Shown: positions 15,540-23,200, counted from the first letter of the stretch. The stretch: DNA of 33,965 bases from Elioraea sp964533585 (GCA_964533585.1 CAZHMM010000020.1:1-33965), one strand, 5' to 3'. The notes: a model not told the origin generated them from the letters alone. Numbers and translations: made by a program.

Positions 15540-16262
15540 GTGACGGTGCTGGTGTTCGGAGCCACGGGCGGGATCGGCGGTGCGCTGGTGCGGCGGCTGG
15601 CCGCATCGGGCCGCGCGCCGCATCTGGCCGGCCGCGACGCGGAGCGGCTGGGCGTGCTCGCGGCCGAGCTTGGCCTGCCGTGCTCGATCTGCGACGTGCT
15701 CGACGACGGCGCGCTCGCGCGCACGGTGGCCGAGGCTGCTGCCGGCGGCTCGCTTGCCGGCCTGGCATTCTGCGTCGGCTCGATCGTGCTGAAGCCGCTC
15801 GGCCGTGCCGGGGCGGCCGACCACCTCGACGCCTATCGGCTGAACGTGCTGGCGGCCGCCCGTGCCGTCGCCCTGGCCGCCGAGGCACTGAAGGCCGGCC
15901 AGGGCACGGTGGTGCTGTTCAGCTCCGTCGCGGCGCGCGCCGGGTTCCCGAACCATTCCGTGATCGGCCCGGTGAAGGCGGCGGTGGAGGGACTCACGGT
16001 CGCGCTGGCGGCGGAACTCGCGCCCGCGGTGCGCGTCAACTGCATCGCGCCGAGCCTGACGCGCACGGCGATGGCCGCGCCGCTGACCGGCAACGCGGCG
16101 ATGGCGAAGGCGATCGCCGCGCAGCACCCGATCCCCCGTCTCGGCGAGGCGGAGGATGCGGCGGCGCTGGCGGCGTTCCTGCTGTCGCCGGAGAGCGGCT
16201 GGATCACCGGCCAGGTGATCGGCGTGGACGGCGGGCGCTCAAGCATCAGGAGCAAGGGATGA
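15540..16262 (+). CDS. Short-chain dehydrogenase/reductase-like protein lacking the catalytic tyrosine
   Basis: A 240-residue Rossmann protein. The cofactor motif GATGGIGG is at about residues 7-14, the catalytic-Ser region is LFSSVAA (Ser129) and the C-terminus GWITGQVIGVDGG is typical of classical SDRs. The YxxxK pair is broken: Lys146 is present in VIGPVKAAVEG, but the Tyr position (142) is Ile. The NHxxI...K pattern may define a divergent subfamily with altered or no redox activity. GTG 15540 has AGGGA eight bases upstream. It is the first gene of a five-gene operon whose members overlap by 4 bp, ahead of an FeS photolyase. Confidence 0.85.
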   Translation: MTVLVFGATGGIGGALVRRLAASGRAPHLAGRDAERLGVLAAELGLPCSICDVLDDGALARTVAEAAAGGSLAGLAFCVGSIVLKPLGRAGAADHLDAYRLNVLAAARAVALAAEALKAGQGTVVLFSSVAARAGFPNHSVIGPVKAAVEGLTVALAAELAPAVRVNCIAPSLTRTAMAAPLTGNAAMAKAIAAQHPIPRLGEAEDAAALAAFLLSPESGWITGQVIGVDGGRSSIRSKG

Positions 16263-16909
16263 TCGGACGCAGACCGTTTCTCGCTGGATTGGCGCTCGCG
16301 CCGGGCGCGCTGATGGCAGCGCCGCTGACGGCGGCGATCCCGGAGAGCGGCCGGCTCGCCTTCCGCGTCCTGCGCAACGACAGCGCGATCGGCACCCACA
16401 CCCTCGCCTTCACCGCGGAGGGCGAGGCGGTGCGGGTGGAGATCGCGATCGAGCTCGCCGTGCGCGTGCTCGGCATTCCGTTCTACCGCTACAGCCACCG
16501 CAACACCGAGCGCTGGACGGGCGAGCGGCTGCTGCTGATCGACAGCACCACTGACCGCAACGGCCGGCCCTATCGCGTGCAGGCGCGCGCCGCTGGCGAG
16601 GGGATCGCGGTGGAGGGCACCGAGGGCGGGCGTTATGTCGCGCCGCGCGATGCCGCCTCCACCTCCTACTGGCATGCGCGGTTCCTGCGCACGCGGAAGA
16701 TCGACACCCAGGGCGGCCGGCTGCTCGGCACCACCATTGAGGATCTTGGCGACGAGACGGTCCCGATCGGCGGGCGGGATGCCCCGGCGCGCCGCTTCCG
16801 CGTCTCCGGCGATCTGACGCTCGACATCTGGTACGACCGCGCCGGCGCCTGGTCGGGCCTGCTGTTCGCCGGCGAGGACGGCTCGACGATCCGTTACGTG
16901 CGCACGTGA
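16259..16909 (+). CDS. DUF6134-family exported protein
   Basis: A 216-residue protein with a Tat-like signal peptide (RRPFLAGLALAPGALMAAP) and a beta-rich mature domain. Features are RLAFRVLRNDSAIGTHTLAF near the start, RYSHRNTERW, and TSYWHARFL; the fold suggests a lipocalin- or LolA-like barrel, and I recognise it as DUF6134. No enzymatic motif is visible. The ATG at 16259 overlaps the SDR stop by 4 bp, and the stop overlaps the photolyase GTG by 4 bp, so it is made together with the photolyase. A periplasmic function in the same stress response, for example binding of oxidised lipid, is speculation from context. Confidence 0.8.
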   Translation: MIGRRPFLAGLALAPGALMAAPLTAAIPESGRLAFRVLRNDSAIGTHTLAFTAEGEAVRVEIAIELAVRVLGIPFYRYSHRNTERWTGERLLLIDSTTDRNGRPYRVQARAAGEGIAVEGTEGGRYVAPRDAASTSYWHARFLRTRKIDTQGGRLLGTTIEDLGDETVPIGGRDAPARRFRVSGDLTLDIWYDRAGAWSGLLFAGEDGSTIRYVRT

Positions 16910-18456
16910 CCGAACCTGTGCTGCGCGTGGTGCTGGGAGACCAGTGCTCGCGCACGCTCTCGGCGCTCGCCGATCTCGATCCGGCGCGCGACGTCGTGCT
17001 GATGGCCGAGGTGATGGGCGAGTGCACCTATGTCGGCCACCACCGCCAGAAGATCGCGCTGGTGCTCTCGGCGATGCGCCACTTCGCGCGCGCGCTCGCC
17101 GCGCGCGGCGTGCGCGTCGACTATGTGCGGCTCGACGATCCCGACAACACCGGCTCATTGCGCGGCGAGGTGGTGCGCGCGGTGCACCGGCATGGGGCGG
17201 GGCGCATCGTCGCCACCGAGCCGGGCGAGTGGCGCGTGCGCGAGGACATGCGCGGCTGGGCAGCGGCGGCCGGCGTGCCGGTCGAGTTCCGCGACGACGA
17301 CCGCTTCCTCTGCCCGATCGACGACTTCGCGCGCTGGGCCGAGGGACGGAAGGCGCTGCGCATGGAATTCTTCTATCGCGAGATGCGCCGGCGCACCGGC
17401 CTGCTGATGGAGGGTGACGACCCCGCCGGCGGGCAGTGGAACTTCGACGCCGAGAACCGCAAGCGCCTGCCGGATGATGTGCGTCCGCCGCCGCCGTTCC
17501 GCGTCGCGCCGGATGCGATCACGCGCGAGGTGCTCGACCTGGTGGCGGCGCGTTTCCCGGACCATTGGGGCAGCCTCGACGGCTTCGCCTGGCCGGTCAC
17601 GGCGGCGGACGCCGAGGCCGCGCTCGACCGCTTCATCGCTGACCGGCTGCCGCAGTTCGGCGACTACCAGGACGCGATGGCCGAGGGCGAGGCGACGCTG
17701 TTCCATGCGCTGCTCTCGACCAGCCTGAACCTGGGCCTGCTGCTGCCGATTGAGCTGTGCCGCCGTGCCGAGGCGGCGTGGCGCGCGGGCCGAGCCCCCT
17801 TGAACGCCGTCGAGGGATTCATTCGCCAGATCCTCGGCTGGCGCGAATACGTGCGCGGGATCTACTGGCTGAAGATGCCCGAGTACGCGCGCACCAACGC
17901 GCTCGGCGCCGACCGCGCGCTGCCCGGCTTCTACTGGTCCGCCGACAGCGGCATGGCCTGCATGGACGCGGTGGTGCGCCAGACACGCGACCTCGCCTAC
18001 GCGCATCACATCCAGCGCCTGATGGTGACGGGCAACTTTGCCCTGCTCGCCGGGATCGACCCAGCCGAGGTCAATGACTGGTATATGTGCGTCTATGCCG
18101 ACGCCTTCGAGTGGGTGGAGCTTCCCAACACCCATGGCATGGCGCTGCACGCGGATGGCGGGGTGATGGCCTCGAAACCCTACGCGGCGTCGGGCAAGTA
18201 TATTGATCGCATGAGCGATCACTGCCGGCATTGCCGCTACGACGTGCGCGAGGCGGTGGGCGAGCGCGCCTGCCCGTTCAATGCGCTCTACTGGGACTTC
18301 CTCGCCCGCCACCGCGCGCGCTTCCAGGGCAATCCGAGGATGGCGCAGATGATCCGGACGCTCGATCGGATGGACGGCGCGAAGGTGGCGGCGATGCGGC
18401 GCCAGGCCACGGCCTTGCTCGACCGCATCGCCCCGCGCAAGGCGGACGCCGCGTGA
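16906..18456 (+). CDS. Iron-sulfur bacterial cryptochrome/(6-4) photolyase (FeS-BCP, PhrB-like)
   Basis: A 516-residue deoxyribodipyrimidine photolyase-related protein. The start VLRVVLGDQCSRTLSAL and the GECTYVGHHRQKIALVLSAM block are typical of this class. Four cysteines, Cys352 (GMACMDA), Cys440 and Cys443 (DHCRHCRYD) and Cys456 (RACPFNALYWDFL), are spaced exactly like the [4Fe-4S] ligands of Agrobacterium PhrB (350, 438, 441, 454). It should bind FAD and a lumazine-type antenna and repair (6-4) photoproducts in a light-dependent way, or act as a photoreceptor. GTG 16906 overlaps the previous stop by 4 bp. Another, class I, photolyase is at 26515-27972. Confidence 0.95.
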   Translation: MTEPVLRVVLGDQCSRTLSALADLDPARDVVLMAEVMGECTYVGHHRQKIALVLSAMRHFARALAARGVRVDYVRLDDPDNTGSLRGEVVRAVHRHGAGRIVATEPGEWRVREDMRGWAAAAGVPVEFRDDDRFLCPIDDFARWAEGRKALRMEFFYREMRRRTGLLMEGDDPAGGQWNFDAENRKRLPDDVRPPPPFRVAPDAITREVLDLVAARFPDHWGSLDGFAWPVTAADAEAALDRFIADRLPQFGDYQDAMAEGEATLFHALLSTSLNLGLLLPIELCRRAEAAWRAGRAPLNAVEGFIRQILGWREYVRGIYWLKMPEYARTNALGADRALPGFYWSADSGMACMDAVVRQTRDLAYAHHIQRLMVTGNFALLAGIDPAEVNDWYMCVYADAFEWVELPNTHGMALHADGGVMASKPYAASGKYIDRMSDHCRHCRYDVREAVGERACPFNALYWDFLARHRARFQGNPRMAQMIRTLDRMDGAKVAAMRRQATALLDRIAPRKADAA

Positions 18457-19232
18457 GCAGGCCGCGTCCCGCCCGGCCCGAGGACGGGCTCGCCTGGATC
18501 ACCGGCGCCTCCTCCGGCATCGGCCGGCAGCTCGCACTCGAACTCGTCGCGCGCGGCTGGACGGTCGTGGCGACCGCGCGGCGCGAGGCGGAACTGGCCG
18601 CGCTCGCGGCCGAGGCGCAGGGGCGGGTCATCGCCGCGCCGGCCGATGTCACCGACGCCCGAGCCGTCGCCGCGGCCGTGCACCGCGTGCAGACCGACGC
18701 CGGGCGGCCGATCGCGCTCGCGGTGCTGAACGCCGGCACCTACATCCACGACAGCGCCGAACGGTTCGATCTCGATGCCTTCACCGGCCAAGTGCGGGTC
18801 AACGTCGACGGCAGCGCGATTGCGCTCGCCTCCGTGATGCCGGCGATGATCGCGCGGGGCGCGGGGCAGATCGCGATCGTCTCCTCGGTCGCGGGCTATC
18901 GCGGCCTGCCGCGCGCGATCGCCTATTCCGCCACCAAGGCGGCGCTGATCGCCATGGCCGAGAGCCTGAAGTTCGATCTCGACCGCGCCGGCGTGATGGT
19001 CAACGTCGTGAACCCCGGCTTCGTGAAGACGCCGCTGACCGACCGCAACGACTTCCCGATGCCGTTCCTGATGCCGGTCGAGGCGGCGGCGAAGCGGATC
19101 GCCGATGGGCTCGCGCGCGGCCGCTTCGAGATCGCCTTCCCGCGCCGCTTCGCCGCGATCCTGAAACTGATGCGCATCCTGCCCTATGCGCTATACTTCC
19201 CGCTGGTGGGAAGGACGACACAACGACGATGA
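18453..19232 (+). CDS. Classical short-chain dehydrogenase/reductase
   Basis: A 259-residue SDR with a complete catalytic set: TGASSGIG cofactor motif (about residues 18-25), NAGTY, Ser in IVSSVAGYRG, and Y158-x3-K162 in AYSATKAALIAMAESL. The PGFVKTPLTDRNDF segment follows, and the C-terminal tail has hydrophobic residues (LMRILPYALYFPLVG) that may associate with membrane. It resembles SDRs found beside photolyase, SnoaL-like and CFA-synthase genes in ECF sigma/ChrR stress clusters. The GTG at 18453 overlaps the photolyase stop by 4 bp; the longer upstream frame lies inside the photolyase gene and is rejected. Substrate unknown; an oxidised lipid or aldehyde is a guess. Confidence 0.9.
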   Translation: MSRPRPARPEDGLAWITGASSGIGRQLALELVARGWTVVATARREAELAALAAEAQGRVIAAPADVTDARAVAAAVHRVQTDAGRPIALAVLNAGTYIHDSAERFDLDAFTGQVRVNVDGSAIALASVMPAMIARGAGQIAIVSSVAGYRGLPRAIAYSATKAALIAMAESLKFDLDRAGVMVNVVNPGFVKTPLTDRNDFPMPFLMPVEAAAKRIADGLARGRFEIAFPRRFAAILKLMRILPYALYFPLVGRTTQRR

Positions 19233-19678
19233 GACTCGAGGACCTGGCGCGCGATCCGCGCGGGGGCGCACTCAGGGCATGGAGCGAGGCTTGGCAGCGG
19301 CTGACGCCCGACACGGTGCCGGCGCTTGTCGCGCTCGCCGCTGCCGACATCCGCTTCCGCGACCCGTTCCACGACCTCCGCGGCCGCGAGGCCTTCGACC
19401 GCATGCTGCGGCATATGTTCGCAACCGTCGCCGAGCCGCGCTTCGTCGTGACCGACCATGCGCTCGGCATCGCTGCGGGCTATCTGCGCTGGAGCTTCAG
19501 CTACGGGCGCGGCGGCGAGATGCGGACGATCGACGGCGTGAGCGAGATCGGGTTCGCGGCCGACGGGCTGGTGTCCGCCCACCTTGACCACTGGGACTCC
19601 GGCATGCAGGTGTACGCGAAGCTGCCGTTGCTGGGCCCGGCGATCAGGGCGATCGCGCGCCGCATCGCCGCGCGTTAA
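19229..19678 (+). CDS. NTF2/SnoaL-like small protein
   Basis: A 149-residue protein with the cone-shaped alpha+beta barrel pattern of the NTF2-like superfamily: an N-terminal helix with SEAWQRLTPDTV, IRFRDPFHDLRGREAFDRML, and the late strands YLRWSFSYGRG and SAHLDHWDSG. The RFRDPFHDLRG block is the hallmark of the family member found with SDR, photolyase and CFA genes in stress clusters. It is last in the plus-strand operon; its ATG overlaps the SDR stop by 4 bp. Function is unknown; NTF2-like proteins can be isomerases, cyclases or ligand binders. The stop codon lies within a CtrA-like site. Confidence 0.85.
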   Translation: MRLEDLARDPRGGALRAWSEAWQRLTPDTVPALVALAAADIRFRDPFHDLRGREAFDRMLRHMFATVAEPRFVVTDHALGIAAGYLRWSFSYGRGGEMRTIDGVSEIGFAADGLVSAHLDHWDSGMQVYAKLPLLGPAIRAIARRIAAR

Positions 19679-19690
19679 CCCTTCATTTAC
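19675..19690 (+). promoter_or_regulatory. CtrA-like binding site upstream of the FlaG-like gene
   Basis: TTAA (19675-19678), a 7-base spacer CCCTTCA, then TTTAC (19686-19690) match the alphaproteobacterial CtrA consensus TTAA-N7-TTAAC with one mismatch. It overlaps the stop codon of the NTF2-like gene and lies about 65 bp before the FlaG-like start. This is an eye-made match in a 77-bp gap that is otherwise AT-richer than its surroundings. Confidence 0.4.
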
Positions 19691-19755
19691 GTTTATCAGT
19701 CAGTCTGCCCACTGGCGTCGTCTAGCCAGCGGTCACGGCGTGTCGGCCGGACGAC

Positions 19756-20109
19756 ATGGAAACGGAGTCAGTGCCCAAGGAGGGCCTTGGCCCAGGCAGG
19801 CATACGATGATCGTTGAAGCAACCCGACCGGTCTCCCTTCCGCCGTCCTCGCCCATGGCGCGCGCCATTCCCGCCGGCATGCCCGACGATATCGCCGCCA
19901 TGCCGCAGACCACGTCCGGCAAGGCCGTGCCGCTCACCAATCCGTCGATGCGCTTCGACCTGAAGGCGTCGATGGTGGTGATCGAATTCTTCGATGCCCA
20001 GGGCGAGATCCAGCGCAAGATCCCGTCCGAGCGCGTGCTCGAAGCCTATGCGCGGGGGCGCGATCCGGCCTTCCCGGCCACCGCCCTGGTGGTGGACGCC
20101 GAACGCTGA
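19756..20109 (+). CDS. Small FlaG-like hypothetical protein
   Basis: A 117-residue protein with a low-complexity Pro/Ala-rich N-terminus and a conserved-looking C-terminal core: NPSMRFDLKASMVVIEFFDA followed by QGEIQRKIPSERVLEAYARG. The pattern, a strand with VVIEF, an acidic turn, then a basic residue and IPS/IPP, recalls FlaG, which affects flagellar filament length; the match is by shape only. The start is uncertain: ATG 19756, GTG 19771 and ATG 19807 are in frame, and a CCAAGG/CCTTGG hairpin at 19775-19790 precedes the last. It stands alone between two operons and ends 1 bp from the convergent GNAT gene. Confidence 0.65.
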   Translation: METESVPKEGLGPGRHTMIVEATRPVSLPPSSPMARAIPAGMPDDIAAMPQTTSGKAVPLTNPSMRFDLKASMVVIEFFDAQGEIQRKIPSERVLEAYARGRDPAFPATALVVDAER

Positions 20110-20110
20110 G

Positions 20111-20578
20111 CTAGCGGCGCCGATCGCGCCGCATCAGCACGAACGGCTTGCCGTGATCGTGCAGCACGCCGTGCTCGACCCAGCCGAGTGACGCGTACAG
20201 ATCGACCTGCCCGTCGGTGAACAGCCAGAGCCGCGGACAATCCGCGCGCCACGCCGCCGCCTCCACCGCCTTCACCAGCACCGGCGCGATGCCCGCGCCG
20301 CGGAAGCGCGGCACGACATAGACACTCGCAAGCCAGGGCGTGAGGTCAGGCCGCGACACGGTGTCCTCCGCGACCAGCGACGCCGTGCCGGCCGGCTCGC
20401 CGTCGATCAGCGCGACCAGGCACTGCTCCAGTCCGATCCGCGCGGTCCGGGCGGCAATCGTGGCGGTGCGCTGCTCCTGCGTCTCGCCCTGCGCGCGGCC
20501 CCATTCGCGCCAGGTCCAGTCGGCGACGGTCGGTGCCAGATCAGGCCGCTCGGCAATCGTGGCCAGGGCGAGGCTCAT
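20111..20578 (-). CDS. GNAT-family N-acetyltransferase
   Basis: A 155-residue GNAT enzyme. The core has GEPAGTASLVAEDTVS, LTPWLASVYVVPRFRGAGIA (strand 4 and the R/Q-x-x-G-x-G/A acetyl-CoA pyrophosphate loop, here RFRGAGIA), and the C-terminal LWLFTDGQVDLYASLGW. It should transfer an acetyl group from acetyl-CoA to an amine; the substrate is not predictable. The ATG at 20578 overlaps the DUF3833 stop by 4 bp, so it is the last gene of the long minus-strand operon. The longer upstream frame is antisense noise. GNAT is not a usual member of the photolyase/CFA module and may be a lineage addition. Confidence 0.87.
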   Translation of the reverse strand: MSLALATIAERPDLAPTVADWTWREWGRAQGETQEQRTATIAARTARIGLEQCLVALIDGEPAGTASLVAEDTVSRPDLTPWLASVYVVPRFRGAGIAPVLVKAVEAAAWRADCPRLWLFTDGQVDLYASLGWVEHGVLHDHGKPFVLMRRDRRR

Positions 20579-21111
20579 GCCGGGCCGACCCGGCGGAAGG
20601 CGAGCTGTACCGTGCCGATCCAGATGCCCCAGCGATACACCGTCGCCGTGTTCAGCACGACCTCGTCGTCGATGCGGAACATCCAGTCGTCGAAGCGCAC
20701 CTGCCAGGTGGTGTCGCCGACCTGGAGGTTGATGCGGTAGCCGAACTGGAAGGCGTTGCCCGCCTCGCGGCCGGTGGCGACGCCGATCACGTCGTCCGCG
20801 CGGCCCTCCCACTGCCGCTCGCCCGTGCGCGTCAGGCGCCAGATGCGCTTCTGCGTCTCGCCGTCGTTGTAGAGGAAGTCCTCGTCCAGCGTCAGCGTCG
20901 TGCCGTCCCACGTGCCGACGATGTCGACCGTGAAGGTGCGGCGGACCGTGCCGAAGCGGTCCTCGAACAGCCCGGCCGCGCGCGTCCGCCCGGCGAAGTA
21001 CTCCTCCAGCCTGAGTTCGGGCGTGCGCCCGGCGAAATCCTCGATCTTCATGCCGCCTCCGCATCCCGCGAGCAGAACGAGCCCAAGCAAAGCCGCAACC
21101 AGCCGCCGCAT
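20575..21111 (-). CDS. DUF3833-family lipoprotein
   Basis: A 178-residue lipoprotein. MRRLVAALLGLVLLAGC gives a signal peptide with lipobox LAGC (Cys17). The mature domain begins MKIEDFAGRTPELRLEEYFA and contains TWDGTTLTLDEDFLYNDGE and RIDDEVVLNTATVYRWGIWI, the conserved core of DUF3833. Family members occur next to CFA synthase, DUF1365 and amine-oxidase genes, so a role in handling modified lipids at the envelope is inferred; no activity is known. GGAGG six bases upstream fixes ATG 21111. A 16-bp gap separates it from the metallophosphoesterase upstream. Confidence 0.88.
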   Translation of the reverse strand: MRRLVAALLGLVLLAGCGGGMKIEDFAGRTPELRLEEYFAGRTRAAGLFEDRFGTVRRTFTVDIVGTWDGTTLTLDEDFLYNDGETQKRIWRLTRTGERQWEGRADDVIGVATGREAGNAFQFGYRINLQVGDTTWQVRFDDWMFRIDDEVVLNTATVYRWGIWIGTVQLAFRRVGPA

Positions 21112-21127
21112 TCCACCCCTCCGTCTG

Positions 21128-21847
21128 TCAGGCTCCGAGGTCGATCCACGACAGGTGGCCGCCCTTGCCGGCGCCGGTATCGAGGAATACCGCCCGACCG
21201 CCGCGCTTGCCCTCGGCGATATGGGGGCGACCGTCGCGGCTGCGATTGTCGTGGCCGCAATAGACCGTGAGTCCGGCGGGGATGTAGTCCACCCAGTCGA
21301 GCACCCGCACGGGATAGCCGGCCTCGGTCAGTTCGCCCTTCAGCGTCTGGCCGAACAGCGCGCGCGAGACGAGTCCATCCGGCCGGCGCGTGCCGGCCTC
21401 GGGCGGGGCGGGCTCGCTCAGCATCCCGGTGTGGAAGGCGCCGTGCACGAACAGCGCATCGCGCCAGCGCAGCCACGTGGGGGCACGGGCGATCGTTTCG
21501 ATCGCGCGGGCGGTGAGGGCGGCCCGGTCCGGATGGCGCTCCAGCTGCTCGAGCGTCGCTGCGAGCCCACCGAGCTCGGCCTTCACCTTCTGGCCGAGCA
21601 GGGCACGGCGCAGCTTGTGATCGTGGTTGCCGAGCAGGAACAGGCCCGCGCCGCGGTCGATCAGGCGGAACATTGCCGCGAGCACGCCCGGCGCATCCGG
21701 CCCGTGATCGGTGAGGTCGCCGAGCTGGAGCACGAACAGACGCGCTGCCTCGGCGCCAGCGATCGCGTCGCGGAACGGCCCGGCCTCGCCGTGCACGTCG
21801 CCGACCACGCGCAGACCTGCATAGCCGGCTGGCACGTCGAGCCTCAC
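21128..21847 (-). CDS. Calcineurin-like metallophosphoesterase
   Basis: A 239-residue PPP/ApaH-type phosphoesterase. Metal-binding motifs appear in order: GDVHG (about residues 16-20), GDLTDHGPD (the GDxxDRG position, with His in place of Arg), GNHDHK, VHGAFHTGM, and CGHDNRS. It may hydrolyse a phosphoprotein, a dinucleotide or another phosphoester in the cytoplasm; no signal peptide is present. The start is GTG 21847, which overlaps the MFS stop by 4 bp (GTGA). The DRG to DHG change may affect substrate choice. It sits between the MFS transporter and DUF3833 genes, an unusual member of this lipid/photolyase operon. Confidence 0.85.
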   Translation of the reverse strand: MRLDVPAGYAGLRVVGDVHGEAGPFRDAIAGAEAARLFVLQLGDLTDHGPDAPGVLAAMFRLIDRGAGLFLLGNHDHKLRRALLGQKVKAELGGLAATLEQLERHPDRAALTARAIETIARAPTWLRWRDALFVHGAFHTGMLSEPAPPEAGTRRPDGLVSRALFGQTLKGELTEAGYPVRVLDWVDYIPAGLTVYCGHDNRSRDGRPHIAEGKRGGRAVFLDTGAGKGGHLSWIDLGA

Positions 21848-23130
21848 GCGCGCCGCTCCAGCCGTGCGCGGATCGCCGCCTGCGCCGTGCGGTCGAGCGG
21901 GAAGCGCCACATCAGCACGACCGCGACCAGCTTGAGCACGATCGGCGTCACCGCATAGAGCCCGACCAGCGCGCCGAGCCCAGCGACGCCATCCGGCCCG
22001 GTGCGGAACCCGAGCGCCTCCAGCAGCGGCAGGCCGATGCCGACCGCGAGCGCATTGCCGGCCTTCTGCGCCATGCTCCAGGCGGCGAAGAACAGCCCCG
22101 CGCGCGGTGTTCCGCTCTCGGCATGATCGAGGTCGATGACGTCCGCCTGCATCGCAGGCGGCAACGCGAGGTCGGCCCCGAGCGACGCACCCGTCAGCAC
22201 GCAGATGCCGAGGAAGATCGGCCAGTCGCCGGGGCCGAGCAGCGGGACGAAGGCGAACACCGCACCCGCCCACAGCATCGAGGCGCACCAGGCACGATGC
22301 TTCGAGGTCCGCCGCGCGAGCCAGCCCCAGAACGGCACTGCCGCCACGCCGGCAACGAAATAGGCGAGCAGCAGCACGCCCGACTGCGCCTCCGCGTCCA
22401 GCAGATGCGTCGCGATCAGCAGGAACAGCGCGGCCGGCAGGCCGTTGGCGATGCCGTTGACGATCCAGGCGGCGAGCAGCCGCATGAACGGCCGGTTGCG
22501 CCGGAGCGGTGCGAGGAAGTCGCGCAGCGACCGGCGCGCTGCCCGCCCCGCTGGCGCGAGCGGCTCGGGCACGAGCGTGAAGAGGCTGATGAACGCCGGC
22601 ACCGACAGCGCCAGCATCGTGATCGCGAGCGCGCGCAGATCCGCCGCGATCCCGCCCGACACCACCGCCGGCACCACGGCCGAGGCGACGATCCCGGCGA
22701 TCGTCGCCGCCTCGCGCCACGAGGTGATGCGCGTCCGCTCGTTGTAGTCGGGCGAGAGTTCCGCTCCCCAGGCGCTGTAGGGCACGTTCACCATTGTCCA
22801 GCCGAGATAGACGAGGCTCGCGCAGACGAAGAAGTGGAGTGCGCCGGCACCCGACGGCGGCACGAACAGCAGCCACACCGCGGGGGCCGCGATCGGCACC
22901 GCGGCCGCGATCCAGGGCCGCCTGCGGCCGAGCCCCGTGCGCGTGCGATCGGAGAGCCAGCCGACGAGCGGGTCGGTGATGCCGTCGAGCAGGCGCGTCG
23001 CCAGCAGGATCGCGCCGACCGTGGTGAGGCCCAGGCCCATCGCGTCACCCCAGAATGCCGGGAGGTAGACGTTCAACGGCAGACCGAGCAGCGCCAAGGG
23101 AAAGGCGGGGAGACCATAGGCGGCCAGCAC
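21844..23130 (-). CDS. MFS transporter (GPH/MelB-like cation symporter family)
   Basis: About 428 residues with 12 predicted transmembrane helices. The N-terminal block LAAYGLPAFPLALLGLPLNV followed by YLPAFWGD and the loop DGITDPLVGWLSDRTRTGLG then RRRPW are diagnostic of the MFS_2 glycoside-pentoside-hexuronide symporter family. Relatives occur beside CFA synthase and DUF1365 genes in light-stress clusters; the substrate is unknown and could be lipidic. The start is uncertain. GTG 23130 begins at the homology; an ATG at 23184 in the same frame adds 18 residues, but those are encoded by a hairpin repeat and lack family similarity. The stop overlaps the metallophosphoesterase start by 4 bp. 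Confidence 0.88.
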   Translation of the reverse strand: MLAAYGLPAFPLALLGLPLNVYLPAFWGDAMGLGLTTVGAILLATRLLDGITDPLVGWLSDRTRTGLGRRRPWIAAAVPIAAPAVWLLFVPPSGAGALHFFVCASLVYLGWTMVNVPYSAWGAELSPDYNERTRITSWREAATIAGIVASAVVPAVVSGGIAADLRALAITMLALSVPAFISLFTLVPEPLAPAGRAARRSLRDFLAPLRRNRPFMRLLAAWIVNGIANGLPAALFLLIATHLLDAEAQSGVLLLAYFVAGVAAVPFWGWLARRTSKHRAWCASMLWAGAVFAFVPLLGPGDWPIFLGICVLTGASLGADLALPPAMQADVIDLDHAESGTPRAGLFFAAWSMAQKAGNALAVGIGLPLLEALGFRTGPDGVAGLGALVGLYAVTPIVLKLVAVVLMWRFPLDRTAQAAIRARLERRA

Positions 23131-23151
23131 CCGAGCGCTCAGCCGACCTTC

Positions 23152-23194
23152 GCAGGGCGGCGCCCTGCACCCGGCAGGGGCCATTGGCCCCTGC
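23152..23194. repeat. Tandem GC-rich hairpins (REP-like element)
   Basis: Two perfect hairpins lie side by side: GCAGGGC/GCCCTGC (23152-23158 with 23162-23168, loop GGC) and GCAGGGGCC/GGCCCCTGC (23174-23182 with 23186-23194, loop ATT), both with GCAGGG-type arms. They occupy the only sizeable junction inside the minus operon, between the CFA-like and MFS genes. The arms resemble interspersed hairpin repeats common in Acetobacteraceae (from memory). In-frame ATG 23184 of the MFS gene falls in the loop of the second hairpin. Confidence 0.6.
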
Positions 23195-23200
23195 ACCCCC

